64,000 bases of DNA from JANQIO01 sp043513815 (lineage in GTDB: Bacteria; Pseudomonadota; Gammaproteobacteria; Pseudomonadales; Halieaceae). The stretch spans positions 2,046,001 to 2,110,000 of the forward strand of contig CP121313.1 in assembly GCA_043513815.1 (NCBI GenBank), in the 5' to 3' direction. Every line of letters begins with the position of its first letter. The stretch's first letter is position 1. The translations under genes and the position numbers were made by a program. Of the stretch, positions 41,844 to 51,158 are shown in pieces. The notes beneath the pieces were generated by a model. That model saw only the letters and a program-made list of their open reading frames with translations, made no database searches and had not been told where the DNA came from.

Positions 41844-43054
41844 TGCCGCGGCAATCACTGGGTGAGTGGCTCACCTACCTTGAACAGCTTCATCCCAATC
41901 CCATAGACCTGGGTCTTGAGCGCGTGCGCGAGGTGGCGCAGCGGATGCAGCTGGATCGCCCTGCAGCAGACGTGGTCACAATCGCCGGCACCAACGGCAA
42001 GGGCTCCAGCTCCGCCGTGCTGGAGGCCATAGCCCTGGCCGCGGGACGCCGGGTGGGCGTCTTCAGCTCCCCCCATCTGTTGCATTACAACGAGCGCATA
42101 CGAGTAAACGGAACGGCTGTCTCTGACGCAGCTGTGATCGCGGCTTTCGAGGCTATAGAGGTGGCTCGCGGCGCGACTACCCTGACCTATTTCGAATTTG
42201 GCGCCCTCGCGGCCCTGTGGGTGTTTTCACAGCAGTCACTGGACCTGGTGGTGCTGGAAGTAGGCCTGGGAGGACGCCTGGATGCAGTCAACATTATCGA
42301 CGCGGACGTGGCCGTGATCACCTCTATCAGCCTTGACCACGAGGCCTGGCTAGGCAGCGATCGCGAGGCAATCGGCGGTGAAAAGGCCGGAATCCTGAGG
42401 CCCGGTATCGACGCCGTCATCGCCGACCCCGATCCTCCCCAGTCTATCCGTGAACGGCTGGCCGAGCTGGATTGCCAGAGTCGTTTCTACCGGGCCGGTG
42501 AACACGGCGAACTGGCCGGCCCATCCGCGCTGCGACCGGAAAATGTATTTGCCGGGCAGGAGGCGGCAGCCAGGCTGGGCATAGCGCTGGATGCGGAGCA
42601 TCTCCAGCGCGTGCTGGCGGGACTGGTCCTGCCGGGTCGCCTGCAGCGGCTCGAGTACCAGGGCAGGCAGGTCGTACTGGACGTGGCCCACAATCCGGCA
42701 GCGATTGACAACCTGCTGGGCTGGCTTGAGCGAGAGGTTCCGGGGCCTCGCCTGGCGCTGTTTGCCGTCCTGTCTGACAAGGACATCCATGCTATGATTC
42801 CGCCCTGTTCCGAGTCCTTTGCGCACTGGTTCCTGCCCGCCATGCCCGGTGTGCAGCGGGCCCTGCCCAACGGCAGTATTGCCGCGGTACTGGAGCAGTC
42901 TGGCGCGGCCGCCGTATCCCTCTGCGAGGATATGGCAGCGGCCTGGCATGCGCTGCAGACCTCTGGCAAAGAGGGAACGGTAGTGGTTTTCGGCTCCTTC
43001 TACACGGTAGCCGGTTTCCTGGAGCTCCTGGGGGAGGGGCCTGAAATAGCGTGA
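41843..43054 (+). CDS. folC: Dihydrofolate synthase / folylpolyglutamate synthase
   Basis: 403 residues. The P-loop is VTIAGTNGKGSSSAVLEAI; FSSPHLLHYNERIRVNG and LVVLEVGLGGRLDAVNII are the next family blocks, and VLDVAHNPAA lies in the C-terminal Mur-ligase domain. It adds glutamate to dihydropteroate and to folates. Overlaps accD by one base and the next gene by four (GTGA). Confidence 0.96.
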   Translation: MPRQSLGEWLTYLEQLHPNPIDLGLERVREVAQRMQLDRPAADVVTIAGTNGKGSSSAVLEAIALAAGRRVGVFSSPHLLHYNERIRVNGTAVSDAAVIAAFEAIEVARGATTLTYFEFGALAALWVFSQQSLDLVVLEVGLGGRLDAVNIIDADVAVITSISLDHEAWLGSDREAIGGEKAGILRPGIDAVIADPDPPQSIRERLAELDCQSRFYRAGEHGELAGPSALRPENVFAGQEAAARLGIALDAEHLQRVLAGLVLPGRLQRLEYQGRQVVLDVAHNPAAIDNLLGWLEREVPGPRLALFAVLSDKDIHAMIPPCSESFAHWFLPAMPGVQRALPNGSIAAVLEQSGAAAVSLCEDMAAAWHALQTSGKEGTVVVFGSFYTVAGFLELLGEGPEIA

Positions 43055-43710
43055 ACGACATTCTCAAACAGCGGCTGGTGGGCGCTCTGGTGCTGATCGC
43101 ACTCGGGGTTATTTTCTGGCCCGTCATTTTCGTGGAAGGGGAGCGGGGTACACTCGACCGCGAGACCCAGCTCGAGCCCATGCCCGCGCTGGAAGACGTG
43201 GTCATCGCCGCGCCGACACCCATTGCAGGTGTCGAGCCTGCCGGCCCGGCGCCGGAGCCCACAGAGGCTGAAATCGCCGCCGTAAGCGGCCAGGGCGAGG
43301 CTGGCGAGTCCCGCCAGGAAACACCGCCTGAAAAAACTTCTCCACCCCAGGACGCGCGCAGCAAAACCGCGCCTGAGCCCGCTCCTGCAGTCGGCAAGGT
43401 CCCGGCACTGCCAGCGGCTGGCGCTGCCGGTGAAACGCCTGCGAGTCCGGCACTGGACGAGCAGGGCATCCCTATCGCCTGGGTGCTGCAGGTGGCTTCG
43501 GTCAGCAGTCGGGAAAAAGCCGACAAACTGACTGCGGACCTTGTCGCACAGGGCTACAAGGCCTATCACCGCGCCATTCGCAGAGATGACCTCGTGCTGT
43601 ATCGCGTGTTTATCGGGCCGGTGTTCGAGCGCGGCAAGCTCGCGGTGGTGAAGCGCGATATCGACAAACAGCTGGACGTCAGCGCGATCATTGCGCGCTA
43701 CGTTCCCTGA
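43051..43710 (+). CDS. dedD: DedD-like SPOR-domain cell-division protein
   Basis: 219 residues from a GTG overlapping folC. A single transmembrane helix lies at about 8-27 (LVGALVLIALGVIFWPVIFV). A Pro/Ala/Glu-rich linker spans about 55-140. The C-terminal SPOR domain (about 145-219) begins WVLQVASVSSREKADKLTADLVAQGYKAY. SPOR domains bind denuded glycan strands at the septum. The position between folC and cvpA is that of dedD. Symbol assigned by location and architecture, since SPOR linkers vary. Confidence 0.88.
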   Translation: MNDILKQRLVGALVLIALGVIFWPVIFVEGERGTLDRETQLEPMPALEDVVIAAPTPIAGVEPAGPAPEPTEAEIAAVSGQGEAGESRQETPPEKTSPPQDARSKTAPEPAPAVGKVPALPAAGAAGETPASPALDEQGIPIAWVLQVASVSSREKADKLTADLVAQGYKAYHRAIRRDDLVLYRVFIGPVFERGKLAVVKRDIDKQLDVSAIIARYVP

Positions 43711-43716
43711 CCGGGC

Positions 43717-44232
43717 ATGAGCTGGCTGGACTGGAGCATACTGGGCGTCATCGTCCTTTCGACCCTGATAAGTCTCAAACGTGGCTTCGTCAAGGAGGCC
43801 CTTTCCCTGGGTGCCTGGATTGCCGCTTTCCTTATCTCGACCGCATTTGCCGCCCGCCTGAGCCTGTTGTTGACCGACTACATCAGCAACGATGCAGTTC
43901 GGTACGCGGCCGGCTACGTGATACTCTTCCTTTCCACGCTGATGCTGGGATCCCTGGTCAATAAACTGCTGTCGCAGGTGATCAAGGCCACTGGCCTCAG
44001 CGGTGCGGACAGGGTGTTTGGCACCGTATTTGGGTTTGCGCGCGGGCTGCTGCTGGTGATGGTGATGCTGTTTGTCATGCAGGCGCTTTTGGCGCCGGAG
44101 GAACAGGATTTCATGCGCGATTCGCGGCTGGTGCCACACCTCGCCATGGTTGAGCAGTGGGCGCGCGACGTTTTTGCAGAGGCCAGCAGCAAGGGGCAGT
44201 TACCCTGGTCTGGCGGTTCGCCGGGAAGTTAG
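43717..44232 (+). CDS. cvpA: CvpA family inner-membrane protein
   Basis: 171 residues with four hydrophobic segments (about 5-22, 27-48, 64-84, 100-125). MSWLDWSILGVIVLSTLISLKRGFVKEALSLGAW is the CvpA opening. The family is needed for colicin V production in E. coli and affects stress tolerance; biochemistry unclear. The C-terminal tail is encoded by the first units of a 12-base tandem repeat. It is followed by purF, as usual. Confidence 0.93.
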   Translation: MSWLDWSILGVIVLSTLISLKRGFVKEALSLGAWIAAFLISTAFAARLSLLLTDYISNDAVRYAAGYVILFLSTLMLGSLVNKLLSQVIKATGLSGADRVFGTVFGFARGLLLVMVMLFVMQALLAPEEQDFMRDSRLVPHLAMVEQWARDVFAEASSKGQLPWSGGSPGS

Positions 44233-44264
44233 CCGGGGAGTTAGCCGGGGAGTTAGCCGGCTAG
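44217..44264 (+). repeat. Tandem repeat, four units of exactly 12 bases, across the cvpA stop
   Basis: TTCGCCGGGAAG, TTAGCCGGGGAG, TTAGCCGGGGAG and TTAGCCGGCTAG at 44217, 44229, 44241 and 44253. The cvpA stop TAG is the second to fourth base of unit two, so the repeat grew from coding sequence into the spacer before purF. Confidence 0.9.
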
Positions 44265-44341
44265 CAGCGGGTCCAGGTAGACGGGAACCTGAGTGGCAGA
44301 AACCCGGTAATACAGTTGAGTTTAAGTGGAGAGAGCAGGAC

Positions 44342-45865
44342 ATGTGCGGACTGGTAGGGATCGTCGGCAGGACAAGCGTGAACCAGTCGATTTACGACGC
44401 GCTGACCGTATTGCAACACCGGGGCCAGGATGCGGCAGGTATTATGACCTTTGCGGATGGCAATTTTCACCAACGCAAGAGTGAAGGCCTGGTGCGCGAT
44501 GTTTTCCAGCAGCACCATATGCAGCGGCTGCGTGGGAATATCGGCGTCGGCCATGTGCGCTATCCCACGGCGGGCAGTTCTGGCGCCGCCTACGCCCAGC
44601 CTTTCTACGTCAATTCACCCTACGGCATCTGTCTCGGCCACAACGGCAACCTGACCAACTCCGAAGAACTGAGCGAAGAGCTCTACCAGACCGATCTGCG
44701 GCACCTGAATACCGATTCTGACTCCGAGCTGCTGCTCAATGTTTTTGCTCATGAGTTACAGAAGCTGGGCAAGCTGAAGCCCACCCAGGAAGAAGTCTTC
44801 ACGGCCGTGCGCGGTGTGCACAGGCGCTGTCGTGGCGGCTATGCGGCGGTGGCGATGATAGCCAACTACGGTCTGGTAGGCTTTCGGGATCCCAATGGCA
44901 TTCGTCCGCTGGTCGTGGGCAGGCGCGAGACGGACGCGGGTGACGAGTACATGCTGGCCTCCGAGAGTGTGGCCCTTGATGTACTGGGATTCGAGCTGAT
45001 ACGCGATGTACAGGCCGGCGAAGCCGTATTTGTCGGTGCCGACGGCAAACTGCATATGCAGCAGTGCGCAGAAGCCCCCGTGTTGCGCCCCTGTATTTTC
45101 GAACACGTGTATTTTTCCCGTCCCGACTCCCTGATGGACGGCGTATCGGTGTACAAAACCCGGATGCGCCAGGGCGACTACCTGGCACGCAAGATTCTCG
45201 CCCAGCGGCCGGATCACGACATCGATGTGATTATCCCGATTCCCGATACCAGTCGTATCGCCGCCCAGTCGATGGCGCATGTGCTGGGCATCAAGTTCCG
45301 TGAGGGCCTGATGAAGAATCGCTACATTGGTCGTACTTTCATCATGCCTGGCCAGAGTCAGCGCAAAAAGTCCGTGCGCCAGAAACTCAACACCATTGGC
45401 CTGGAGTTCAAGGGTAAGAATGTGCTGCTGGTAGATGATTCCATTGTGCGCGGTACCACCTGTAACGAGATCATCGAGATGGCCCGGGAGGCCGGTGCCA
45501 ATAAGGTCTATTTCGCTTCGGCTGCACCGCCGGTGCGCTATCCGAATGTCTACGGAATCGATATGCCCTCCGCCAGCGAGCTGGTAGCGCACGGGCGCGA
45601 TGAAGACCAGATTTGCGAACAGATTGGCGCGGACTGGCTCGTATACCAGGATCTCGAAGACCTGATTGCGAGTAGTCATGAGGGTAACTCCGGTATCGAT
45701 CGGTTCGAGTGCTCGGTATTTGACGGCCAGTATGTCACCGGCGACGTCGACCAGGGCTATCTTGATCGGGTCGAGGCGATGCGTAACGATGACGCCCAGG
45801 CCCAGCGCCGTGAATCCGCCCGTGAAGAGGGCGCGGTGATCGGTCTCCATAACGAAGTGTCCTGA
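44342..45865 (+). CDS. purF: Amidophosphoribosyltransferase
   Basis: 507 residues from ATG 44342. It makes phosphoribosylamine from PRPP and glutamine, the first step of purine synthesis. The N-terminal nucleophile Cys2 is exposed after Met removal (MCGLVGIVGRTSVNQSIYDALTVLQHRGQDAAGIMT). The PRPP site is VLLVDDSIVRGTTCNEI. YPTAGSS and the VGHVRYPT stretch belong to the glutaminase domain. The frame is open further upstream, but this start is fixed by the catalytic Cys. Confidence 0.97.
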   Translation: MCGLVGIVGRTSVNQSIYDALTVLQHRGQDAAGIMTFADGNFHQRKSEGLVRDVFQQHHMQRLRGNIGVGHVRYPTAGSSGAAYAQPFYVNSPYGICLGHNGNLTNSEELSEELYQTDLRHLNTDSDSELLLNVFAHELQKLGKLKPTQEEVFTAVRGVHRRCRGGYAAVAMIANYGLVGFRDPNGIRPLVVGRRETDAGDEYMLASESVALDVLGFELIRDVQAGEAVFVGADGKLHMQQCAEAPVLRPCIFEHVYFSRPDSLMDGVSVYKTRMRQGDYLARKILAQRPDHDIDVIIPIPDTSRIAAQSMAHVLGIKFREGLMKNRYIGRTFIMPGQSQRKKSVRQKLNTIGLEFKGKNVLLVDDSIVRGTTCNEIIEMAREAGANKVYFASAAPPVRYPNVYGIDMPSASELVAHGRDEDQICEQIGADWLVYQDLEDLIASSHEGNSGIDRFECSVFDGQYVTGDVDQGYLDRVEAMRNDDAQAQRRESAREEGAVIGLHNEVS

Positions 45866-45869
45866 CCCC

Positions 45870-47075
45870 ATGGCTCGCGATACTGAGAAGGCGCTGGAGA
45901 ACGCCAGGCTGGATACTCTCGCGGTGCGCGCGGGGCAGCAGCGCACCATGGAATCGGAGCATTCCGAACCGATCTTCCTGACCTCCAGCTATGTGTTTGA
46001 TGATGCCGAGGACGCCGCCGCACGCTTTGCCGGCGATCGGGACGGCAACGTTTACTCGCGCTATACCAACCCCACCGTCCGAACTTTTGAGGAACGCATC
46101 GCCGCGCTGGAAGGGGGCGACGCGGCAGTGGCCACCGCGTCCGGCATGGCGGCCATCCTCAGTGTCTGCATGGCGCTGCTGAAGGCGGGCGACCACGTCG
46201 TATGCTCACGCAGCGTGTTTGGTACGACCACGGTGTTGTTCAACAAATACATGGCGCGTTTTGGTGTCGAAACGACATTTGTGGACCTGACCGACCTCGA
46301 GCAATGGCGCGCCGCTGTGCGCGACAATACGGCAATACTGTTCCTGGAGACGCCTTCCAACCCACTGTCTGATATCGCGGATATGGCACAGCTCTCGGCA
46401 CTGTCCCGAGATGCAGGTGCGCTGCTGGTAGTGGACAACTGCTTCTGTACACCCGCTCTGCAGACACCATTGGCATTGGGTGCGGACATCGTGACGCACT
46501 CTGCCACCAAGTACCTGGACGGCCAGGGGCGCTGCGTCGGTGGCGCTGTGGTGGGCCCGGCGGAGCACATGGCGGAGGTGCTGGGCTTCCTGCGCTCGGC
46601 GGGACCCACAATGAGCGCGTTCAACGCCTGGGTGTTCCTTAAGGGTCTGGAAACACTGCGTCTGCGCATGGAAGCCCACAGTGCCAACGCCCTGGAGCTG
46701 GCGCGCTGGCTGGAAGGGCAGTCGGCCGTTGAGCAGGTGTTTTATTCGGGATTGGAGAGTCATCCCGGGCACGCACTGGCGGCCCGCCAGCAGACCGCCT
46801 TCGGCGGCGTACTGTCATTTCGGGTCAAGGGCGGGCGCCCTGAGGCCTGGGCCTGCATTGATGCCACGCGCATGCTGTCGCTGACGGCCAACCTCGGCGA
46901 TGCCAAAACTACCATCGTGCATCCCGCGACCACCACGCACGGCCGCCTCAGTGACGCTGAGCGCGATGCGGCAGGGGTCACAGAAAACCTTATTCGTATT
47001 GCCGTGGGCCTCGAACACGTGGACGATATCAAGGCAGACCTTGCGCGTGGGTTGGACGCGGCAGCGAAACTCTAA
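45870..47075 (+). CDS. metZ: O-succinylhomoserine sulfhydrylase
   Basis: 401 residues. A PLP enzyme that joins sulfide with O-succinylhomoserine to give homocysteine (direct sulfhydrylation). PLP lysine is K214 in VTHSATKYLDGQGRCVGG; RYTNPTVRTFEERIAALEGGDAAVATASGMAAI and LLVVDNCFCTPALQTPLALGAD are family blocks. Cystathionine gamma-synthase is the main alternative, but the order purF-metZ and the sequence type fit MetZ of Pseudomonas. Four bases separate it from purF. Confidence 0.93.
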   Translation: MARDTEKALENARLDTLAVRAGQQRTMESEHSEPIFLTSSYVFDDAEDAAARFAGDRDGNVYSRYTNPTVRTFEERIAALEGGDAAVATASGMAAILSVCMALLKAGDHVVCSRSVFGTTTVLFNKYMARFGVETTFVDLTDLEQWRAAVRDNTAILFLETPSNPLSDIADMAQLSALSRDAGALLVVDNCFCTPALQTPLALGADIVTHSATKYLDGQGRCVGGAVVGPAEHMAEVLGFLRSAGPTMSAFNAWVFLKGLETLRLRMEAHSANALELARWLEGQSAVEQVFYSGLESHPGHALAARQQTAFGGVLSFRVKGGRPEAWACIDATRMLSLTANLGDAKTTIVHPATTTHGRLSDAERDAAGVTENLIRIAVGLEHVDDIKADLARGLDAAAKL

Positions 47076-47122
47076 CCCGCGGGCGCAGTCTGAACTGCTA
47101 CCGAAGACACATGGCTTAAGCA

Positions 47123-48094
47123 ATGAAAAGCGTACTGGATAACGCGGCACTGGGCAGCGCTCGAGAGCTACCGATGAAAGAACTGGTCGATCGCGCCGCC
47201 GCAGAAGTGGGCAGGGTGCTGTTGGGCAAGGAAAGCCAGGTGCGCCTGTCCCTCTGCTGCCTGCTGGCCCGCGGCCATCTGCTGATCGAGGATCTGCCCG
47301 GCGTGGGCAAGACCACCCTGGCCCATGCTTTGGCCAGCGTGCTGGGCCTGAGCTACAACCGCGTGCAGTTTACCAGCGACCTGCTGCCCGCGGATATTCT
47401 CGGCGTATCGGTATTCGACCAGTCCAGTAATGCCTTCAGCTTCCACCCGGGCCCGGTGTTTTCCCAACTGTTGCTGGCTGACGAGATCAACCGCACGACG
47501 CCGCGTACCCAGAGCGCGCTGCTGGAGGCCATGGGCGAAGGGCAGGTGACTGTTGAGGGCGAGACTCGGGCGTTGCCGGAGCCATTCTTCGTGATTGCCA
47601 CCCAGAACCCGGTCCATCAGTCCGGCACCTATCCTTTGCCGGAGTCACAGCTGGACCGGTTCCTGATGCGCCTGGAGCTGGGCTATCCAGACCCGGCCGC
47701 CGAGCGCCAGATGTTTATCAGAGACGGCTCAGCGCCCCGCGCGGAGGAGTTGGCGACCTGTCTCAGTTCTGAGCAATTGGCCACCATCCGTGACGCTGTA
47801 GACGACGTGCATGCCTCCGACAACCTGCTCGACTACCTGCAGCGACTGGTTGCCTACACGCGCAATTCTGCAGAATTTGCCTATGGCCTCTCACCGCGGG
47901 GCGCCCTGGCCCTGCTCCAGTGCGCTCGTACCTGGGCGCTGATGGAGGGCCGCAGCCACGTGGTCCCTGAAGACCTGCAAATCGTGCTGCCGGCTGTCGC
48001 CACCCATCGCCTGGTTCCCACCAGCGATTATGCCGGCGACGCGAGTGCACTGGTGCACGAACTACTGCTGAACGTCGACGTCATCCCCGGCTGA
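47123..48094 (+). CDS. MoxR-type AAA ATPase
   Basis: 323 residues. Walker A is LPGVGKTTLA (about residue 59), Walker B and sensor stretches are QLLLADEINRTTPRTQSALLEAMGEGQVTVEG and FFVIATQNPVHQSGTYPLPESQLDRF. MoxR ATPases act as chaperones that mature metal- or envelope-related partners. It is followed 10 bases later by a DUF58 gene and then a transglutaminase gene, the standard MoxR-DUF58-TgpA set in proteobacteria. Confidence 0.95.
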   Translation: MKSVLDNAALGSARELPMKELVDRAAAEVGRVLLGKESQVRLSLCCLLARGHLLIEDLPGVGKTTLAHALASVLGLSYNRVQFTSDLLPADILGVSVFDQSSNAFSFHPGPVFSQLLLADEINRTTPRTQSALLEAMGEGQVTVEGETRALPEPFFVIATQNPVHQSGTYPLPESQLDRFLMRLELGYPDPAAERQMFIRDGSAPRAEELATCLSSEQLATIRDAVDDVHASDNLLDYLQRLVAYTRNSAEFAYGLSPRGALALLQCARTWALMEGRSHVVPEDLQIVLPAVATHRLVPTSDYAGDASALVHELLLNVDVIPG

Positions 48095-48104
48095 GGCGGG
48101 CAAG

Positions 48105-49127
48105 GTGTTTGCCGCAGTGACTGACACCTGGCAACGCTACCGGGAGCGCATGCACAAGCGCTGGCGACGCTGGCTGAATCGGCGCATTCCTCCTTCCAGG
48201 CAGGTCACGCTGGACCAAAAGCGGATCTTTATATTCCCCACCCGTATTGGCTTCTTCTTTCTGTTCACGCTGCTGGTGATGTTGGTGGCCGCCATCAACT
48301 ACCAGAACAATATGAGCTTTGCGCTGACCTTTTTGCTGGTGAATATCTTTGTGATTGCGGTGCTGCACACTTACGGCAACCTCGCGGGTCTGACCATCCA
48401 TGCCGTGCGGGCTTCGCCGGTCTATGCCGGCCAGCGCGCAGAGTTCGAGATCCTGGTGTCCAGGAACAGGCGTCGGCACTACTTCGGGCTGCACTTCGAC
48501 TGGCTCGGCCAGGACTCCGCCACCATAAACCTTGAAGATCATCAGCAGCAGCACGTGAAGCTGTACTTGCGGGCCGACCGGCGAGGCTGGTACAAGCCTG
48601 GCCGGCTGCGGCTGGAGACGGTGTACCCGTTGGGTTTGCTGCGTGCATGGACCTGGCTGGACCTGGACATTCGCGCGCTGGTGTATCCGCGACCCCTGAG
48701 CAGCGGTGACCTGCCGGGTATCAGTGCCGATCAGCCGGACGGCATGGCCGAGCCCATTGCAGGCAGCGATGATTTCTACGGTTTGCGCGATTATCAGCGC
48801 GGTGACTCCCTGCGGCATGTGTTCTGGAAGAGCGTTGCCAAGGGCCAGCCCCTGCAGAGCAAGCACTACACGGCCTATGCAGACCGCAGCGTGTGGCTGG
48901 ACTGGGCGCTGTTCGATGGCCTGCCACCCGAACAGCGCCTGTCGCACCTGTGCTATTGGGTGCTTGAATTTGACCGGCGCAATGAGGAATACGGGCTGCG
49001 GCTTCCCGGCGTTACTCTGGAACCTGCCAGCGGCGACAATCATCGCCTGACCGCCTTGCGCCAGCTCGCCCTGTGGGGCAGCCCGGCGGACGACAGCGCA
49101 GCAGAACCGTTGCGGACGGCGGCGTGA
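48105..49127 (+). CDS. DUF58 family protein
   Basis: 340 residues from a GTG. Two hydrophobic segments are at about 46-66 and 71-90 (IGFFFLFTLLVMLVAAINYQ and ALTFLLVNIFVIAVLHTYG). The DUF58 mark follows in the C-terminal half: DDFYGLRDYQRGDSLRHVFWKSVAKGQPLQSKHY. The family is a vWA-like partner of MoxR ATPases. It overlaps the next gene by four bases (GTGA). Confidence 0.92.
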   Translation: MFAAVTDTWQRYRERMHKRWRRWLNRRIPPSRQVTLDQKRIFIFPTRIGFFFLFTLLVMLVAAINYQNNMSFALTFLLVNIFVIAVLHTYGNLAGLTIHAVRASPVYAGQRAEFEILVSRNRRRHYFGLHFDWLGQDSATINLEDHQQQHVKLYLRADRRGWYKPGRLRLETVYPLGLLRAWTWLDLDIRALVYPRPLSSGDLPGISADQPDGMAEPIAGSDDFYGLRDYQRGDSLRHVFWKSVAKGQPLQSKHYTAYADRSVWLDWALFDGLPPEQRLSHLCYWVLEFDRRNEEYGLRLPGVTLEPASGDNHRLTALRQLALWGSPADDSAAEPLRTAA

Positions 49128-51109
49128 AACTCGAAGAGCAGGTGCCACGCAACGCCCTGGTGTGGATTATCGTCACCCAGTTTGTGCTGCTGTTCCCGCA
49201 TCTGGGCAGAATTCCCTGGTGGGTGCTGGCACTGTATGCCGCCACGACGCTGTGGCGCGCCATGGTCTACCTGGGGCGCTGGTCATTCCCGGGTCGCTAC
49301 CTGAAGAGCGCCCTGACCGTGAGCTGTTTTGCGGGTGTGTGGATCAGCTTCGGCACCTTGATCGGGCTGGAACCCACAGTGGCGCTGCTGCTGATCGCCT
49401 ATTCCCTCAAGCTCATAGAGCTGTCCAACCAGCGCGACGCGTACATGGTGATTTTTATCGCCTATTTCGTTTGCCTGACCGAGTTCCTGTTCAGCCAGGA
49501 ACTGCTGACCACGCTGTATATGTGTCTTGCTGTGCTGGTTAACACCACTGCGCTGGTGGCGCTGCACCAGCCCGGGCAGGACCGTTTCAGCTTTGGCACC
49601 ATCCGCCAGGCCGGCGCCATGATGTTGCAGGCGCTGCCGCTAATGATCCTGTTGTTTGTGGTATTCCCGCGCATTGGTCCGCTGTGGAACGTGCCGCTCA
49701 AGTCCAACGAGGCCCGCTCGGGCATGAGCGACTTCATGAAACCGGGGGACGTCGCCAATCTGAGCCTCAGTGACGATGTGGCGTTCCGGGTGCAGTTCGA
49801 CGGCCCGGTCCCCGAGCGGCGCGAGCTGTACTGGCGAGGGCTGGTGTTCAGCATGCTGGACCAGGGTGCCTGGCGAAGCCTGCGCTGGCGGGATATCCCC
49901 GGCGATGAACGGCGCCCACCATCACCTGAACTGGTGGGCAACTACCTGGACTACAGCATTATCATGGAGCCGACCCAGCAAAACTGGCTGTACTCGCTCC
50001 CCTACGCGACCACCAGCGACCGCGGCATCATTCGCAGCAATGACTTCCGGCTCGTGTCGCCGGTCGAGGTGCAGGACCAGAAGCGCTACCGGGTCAGGAG
50101 CTGGCGGGAAGTGCCCCTGGAAGCCGAGCTGGGTGAGTGGCGACGCGGCGTTGATACCGGTCTTCCCAGCTCAGGCAACCCGCGCACCCGGGCCCTGGCA
50201 GCGCAGATGTTCGATGCCGCCGGCGGCAATCCCGAAACCTATGCCCGTGCAGTGTTGGACATGTTCCGTCAGCAGGCTTTTTTCTACACCCTGCGGCCCC
50301 CACTGCTGGGAGAGAACCCGGTGGACCAGTTCCTGTTCAGCACCCGACGCGGCTTCTGTGAACACTATGCCTCGGCATTTACCTGGCTGATGCGGGCCGC
50401 CGGGGTGCCGTCCCGGGTGGTGGCAGGTTACCAGGGCGGTGAGATAAACCCGGTCAATGGCACCGTCATTGTGCACCAGTTCGATGCCCACGCCTGGAAT
50501 GAAATCTGGCTTGAGGGGCAGGGCTGGGTGCGGATGGACCCCACCTTTGCCATCGCGCCGGCGCGCATCGAGTTTGGGCTGGAGCAAGCCCTGGCAGAGG
50601 AGGGCAGCTTTCTTGCAGACTCGCCATTGTCGCCGCTGCGTTTTCGCAATGTGGACTGGCTCAACAACCTGCGCCTGCAGCTGGATGCCATCAACTACCG
50701 CTGGCAGCTGTTTGTCCTGAGCTACGACCAGGAACAGCAATACCAGATTCTCAATCGTCTGCTGGGCAGCGTCGGACAGACGCAGTTGGTGTTCATGATT
50801 GTCGGCACCTGGGCGCTATTGCTGGTGCCGCTGGCGATCGTAATGGTATGGCGCAACCGCGGGCCCCGACCGGATGCCGCGACCCGCTGCTACCTGGCGT
50901 TCTGCAAGCGCCTGCAGGGGGCGGGGTTCCAGCGTCCCGGCCACGAGACCCCCACTGCCTTTGCGCGCCGCGTGGCGCAGCAGCGGCCCGCCTGGGAGCA
51001 GGAGATGGAGGCGATCACTGCCTGCTACGAAGGCCTTGCCTATGCGGGCGACACCAGACCTTCGGCGCTAGAGGAACTCAAGCGCCGGGTCAGGGCCTTC
51101 AGGGTATAG
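49124..51109 (+). CDS. tgpA: TgpA-like membrane transglutaminase (DUF3488/transglutaminase-like)
   Basis: 661 residues from GTG 49124. N-terminal membrane helices cover about 10-185 (DUF3488 part). The periplasmic transglutaminase core has the triad C412 (RRGFCEHYAS), H456 (FDAHAWNEIW) and D472 (RMDPT). A last transmembrane helix is at about 550-575, and a short cytoplasmic DUF4129-like tail follows. TgpA of Pseudomonas aeruginosa is essential and periplasmic; its substrate is not settled. The start overlaps the DUF58 gene. Confidence 0.93.
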   Translation: MKLEEQVPRNALVWIIVTQFVLLFPHLGRIPWWVLALYAATTLWRAMVYLGRWSFPGRYLKSALTVSCFAGVWISFGTLIGLEPTVALLLIAYSLKLIELSNQRDAYMVIFIAYFVCLTEFLFSQELLTTLYMCLAVLVNTTALVALHQPGQDRFSFGTIRQAGAMMLQALPLMILLFVVFPRIGPLWNVPLKSNEARSGMSDFMKPGDVANLSLSDDVAFRVQFDGPVPERRELYWRGLVFSMLDQGAWRSLRWRDIPGDERRPPSPELVGNYLDYSIIMEPTQQNWLYSLPYATTSDRGIIRSNDFRLVSPVEVQDQKRYRVRSWREVPLEAELGEWRRGVDTGLPSSGNPRTRALAAQMFDAAGGNPETYARAVLDMFRQQAFFYTLRPPLLGENPVDQFLFSTRRGFCEHYASAFTWLMRAAGVPSRVVAGYQGGEINPVNGTVIVHQFDAHAWNEIWLEGQGWVRMDPTFAIAPARIEFGLEQALAEEGSFLADSPLSPLRFRNVDWLNNLRLQLDAINYRWQLFVLSYDQEQQYQILNRLLGSVGQTQLVFMIVGTWALLLVPLAIVMVWRNRGPRPDAATRCYLAFCKRLQGAGFQRPGHETPTAFARRVAQQRPAWEQEMEAITACYEGLAYAGDTRPSALEELKRRVRAFRV

Positions 51110-51158
51110 CCATCGCCCGGTATGAACGCTCCGGAGTGGGCTGACTACCGGATCAGGC

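Noticed and set aside
44072..44341. Longer purF starting inside cvpA
   Set aside because: PurF needs Cys directly after the initiator Met; that fixes ATG 44342.
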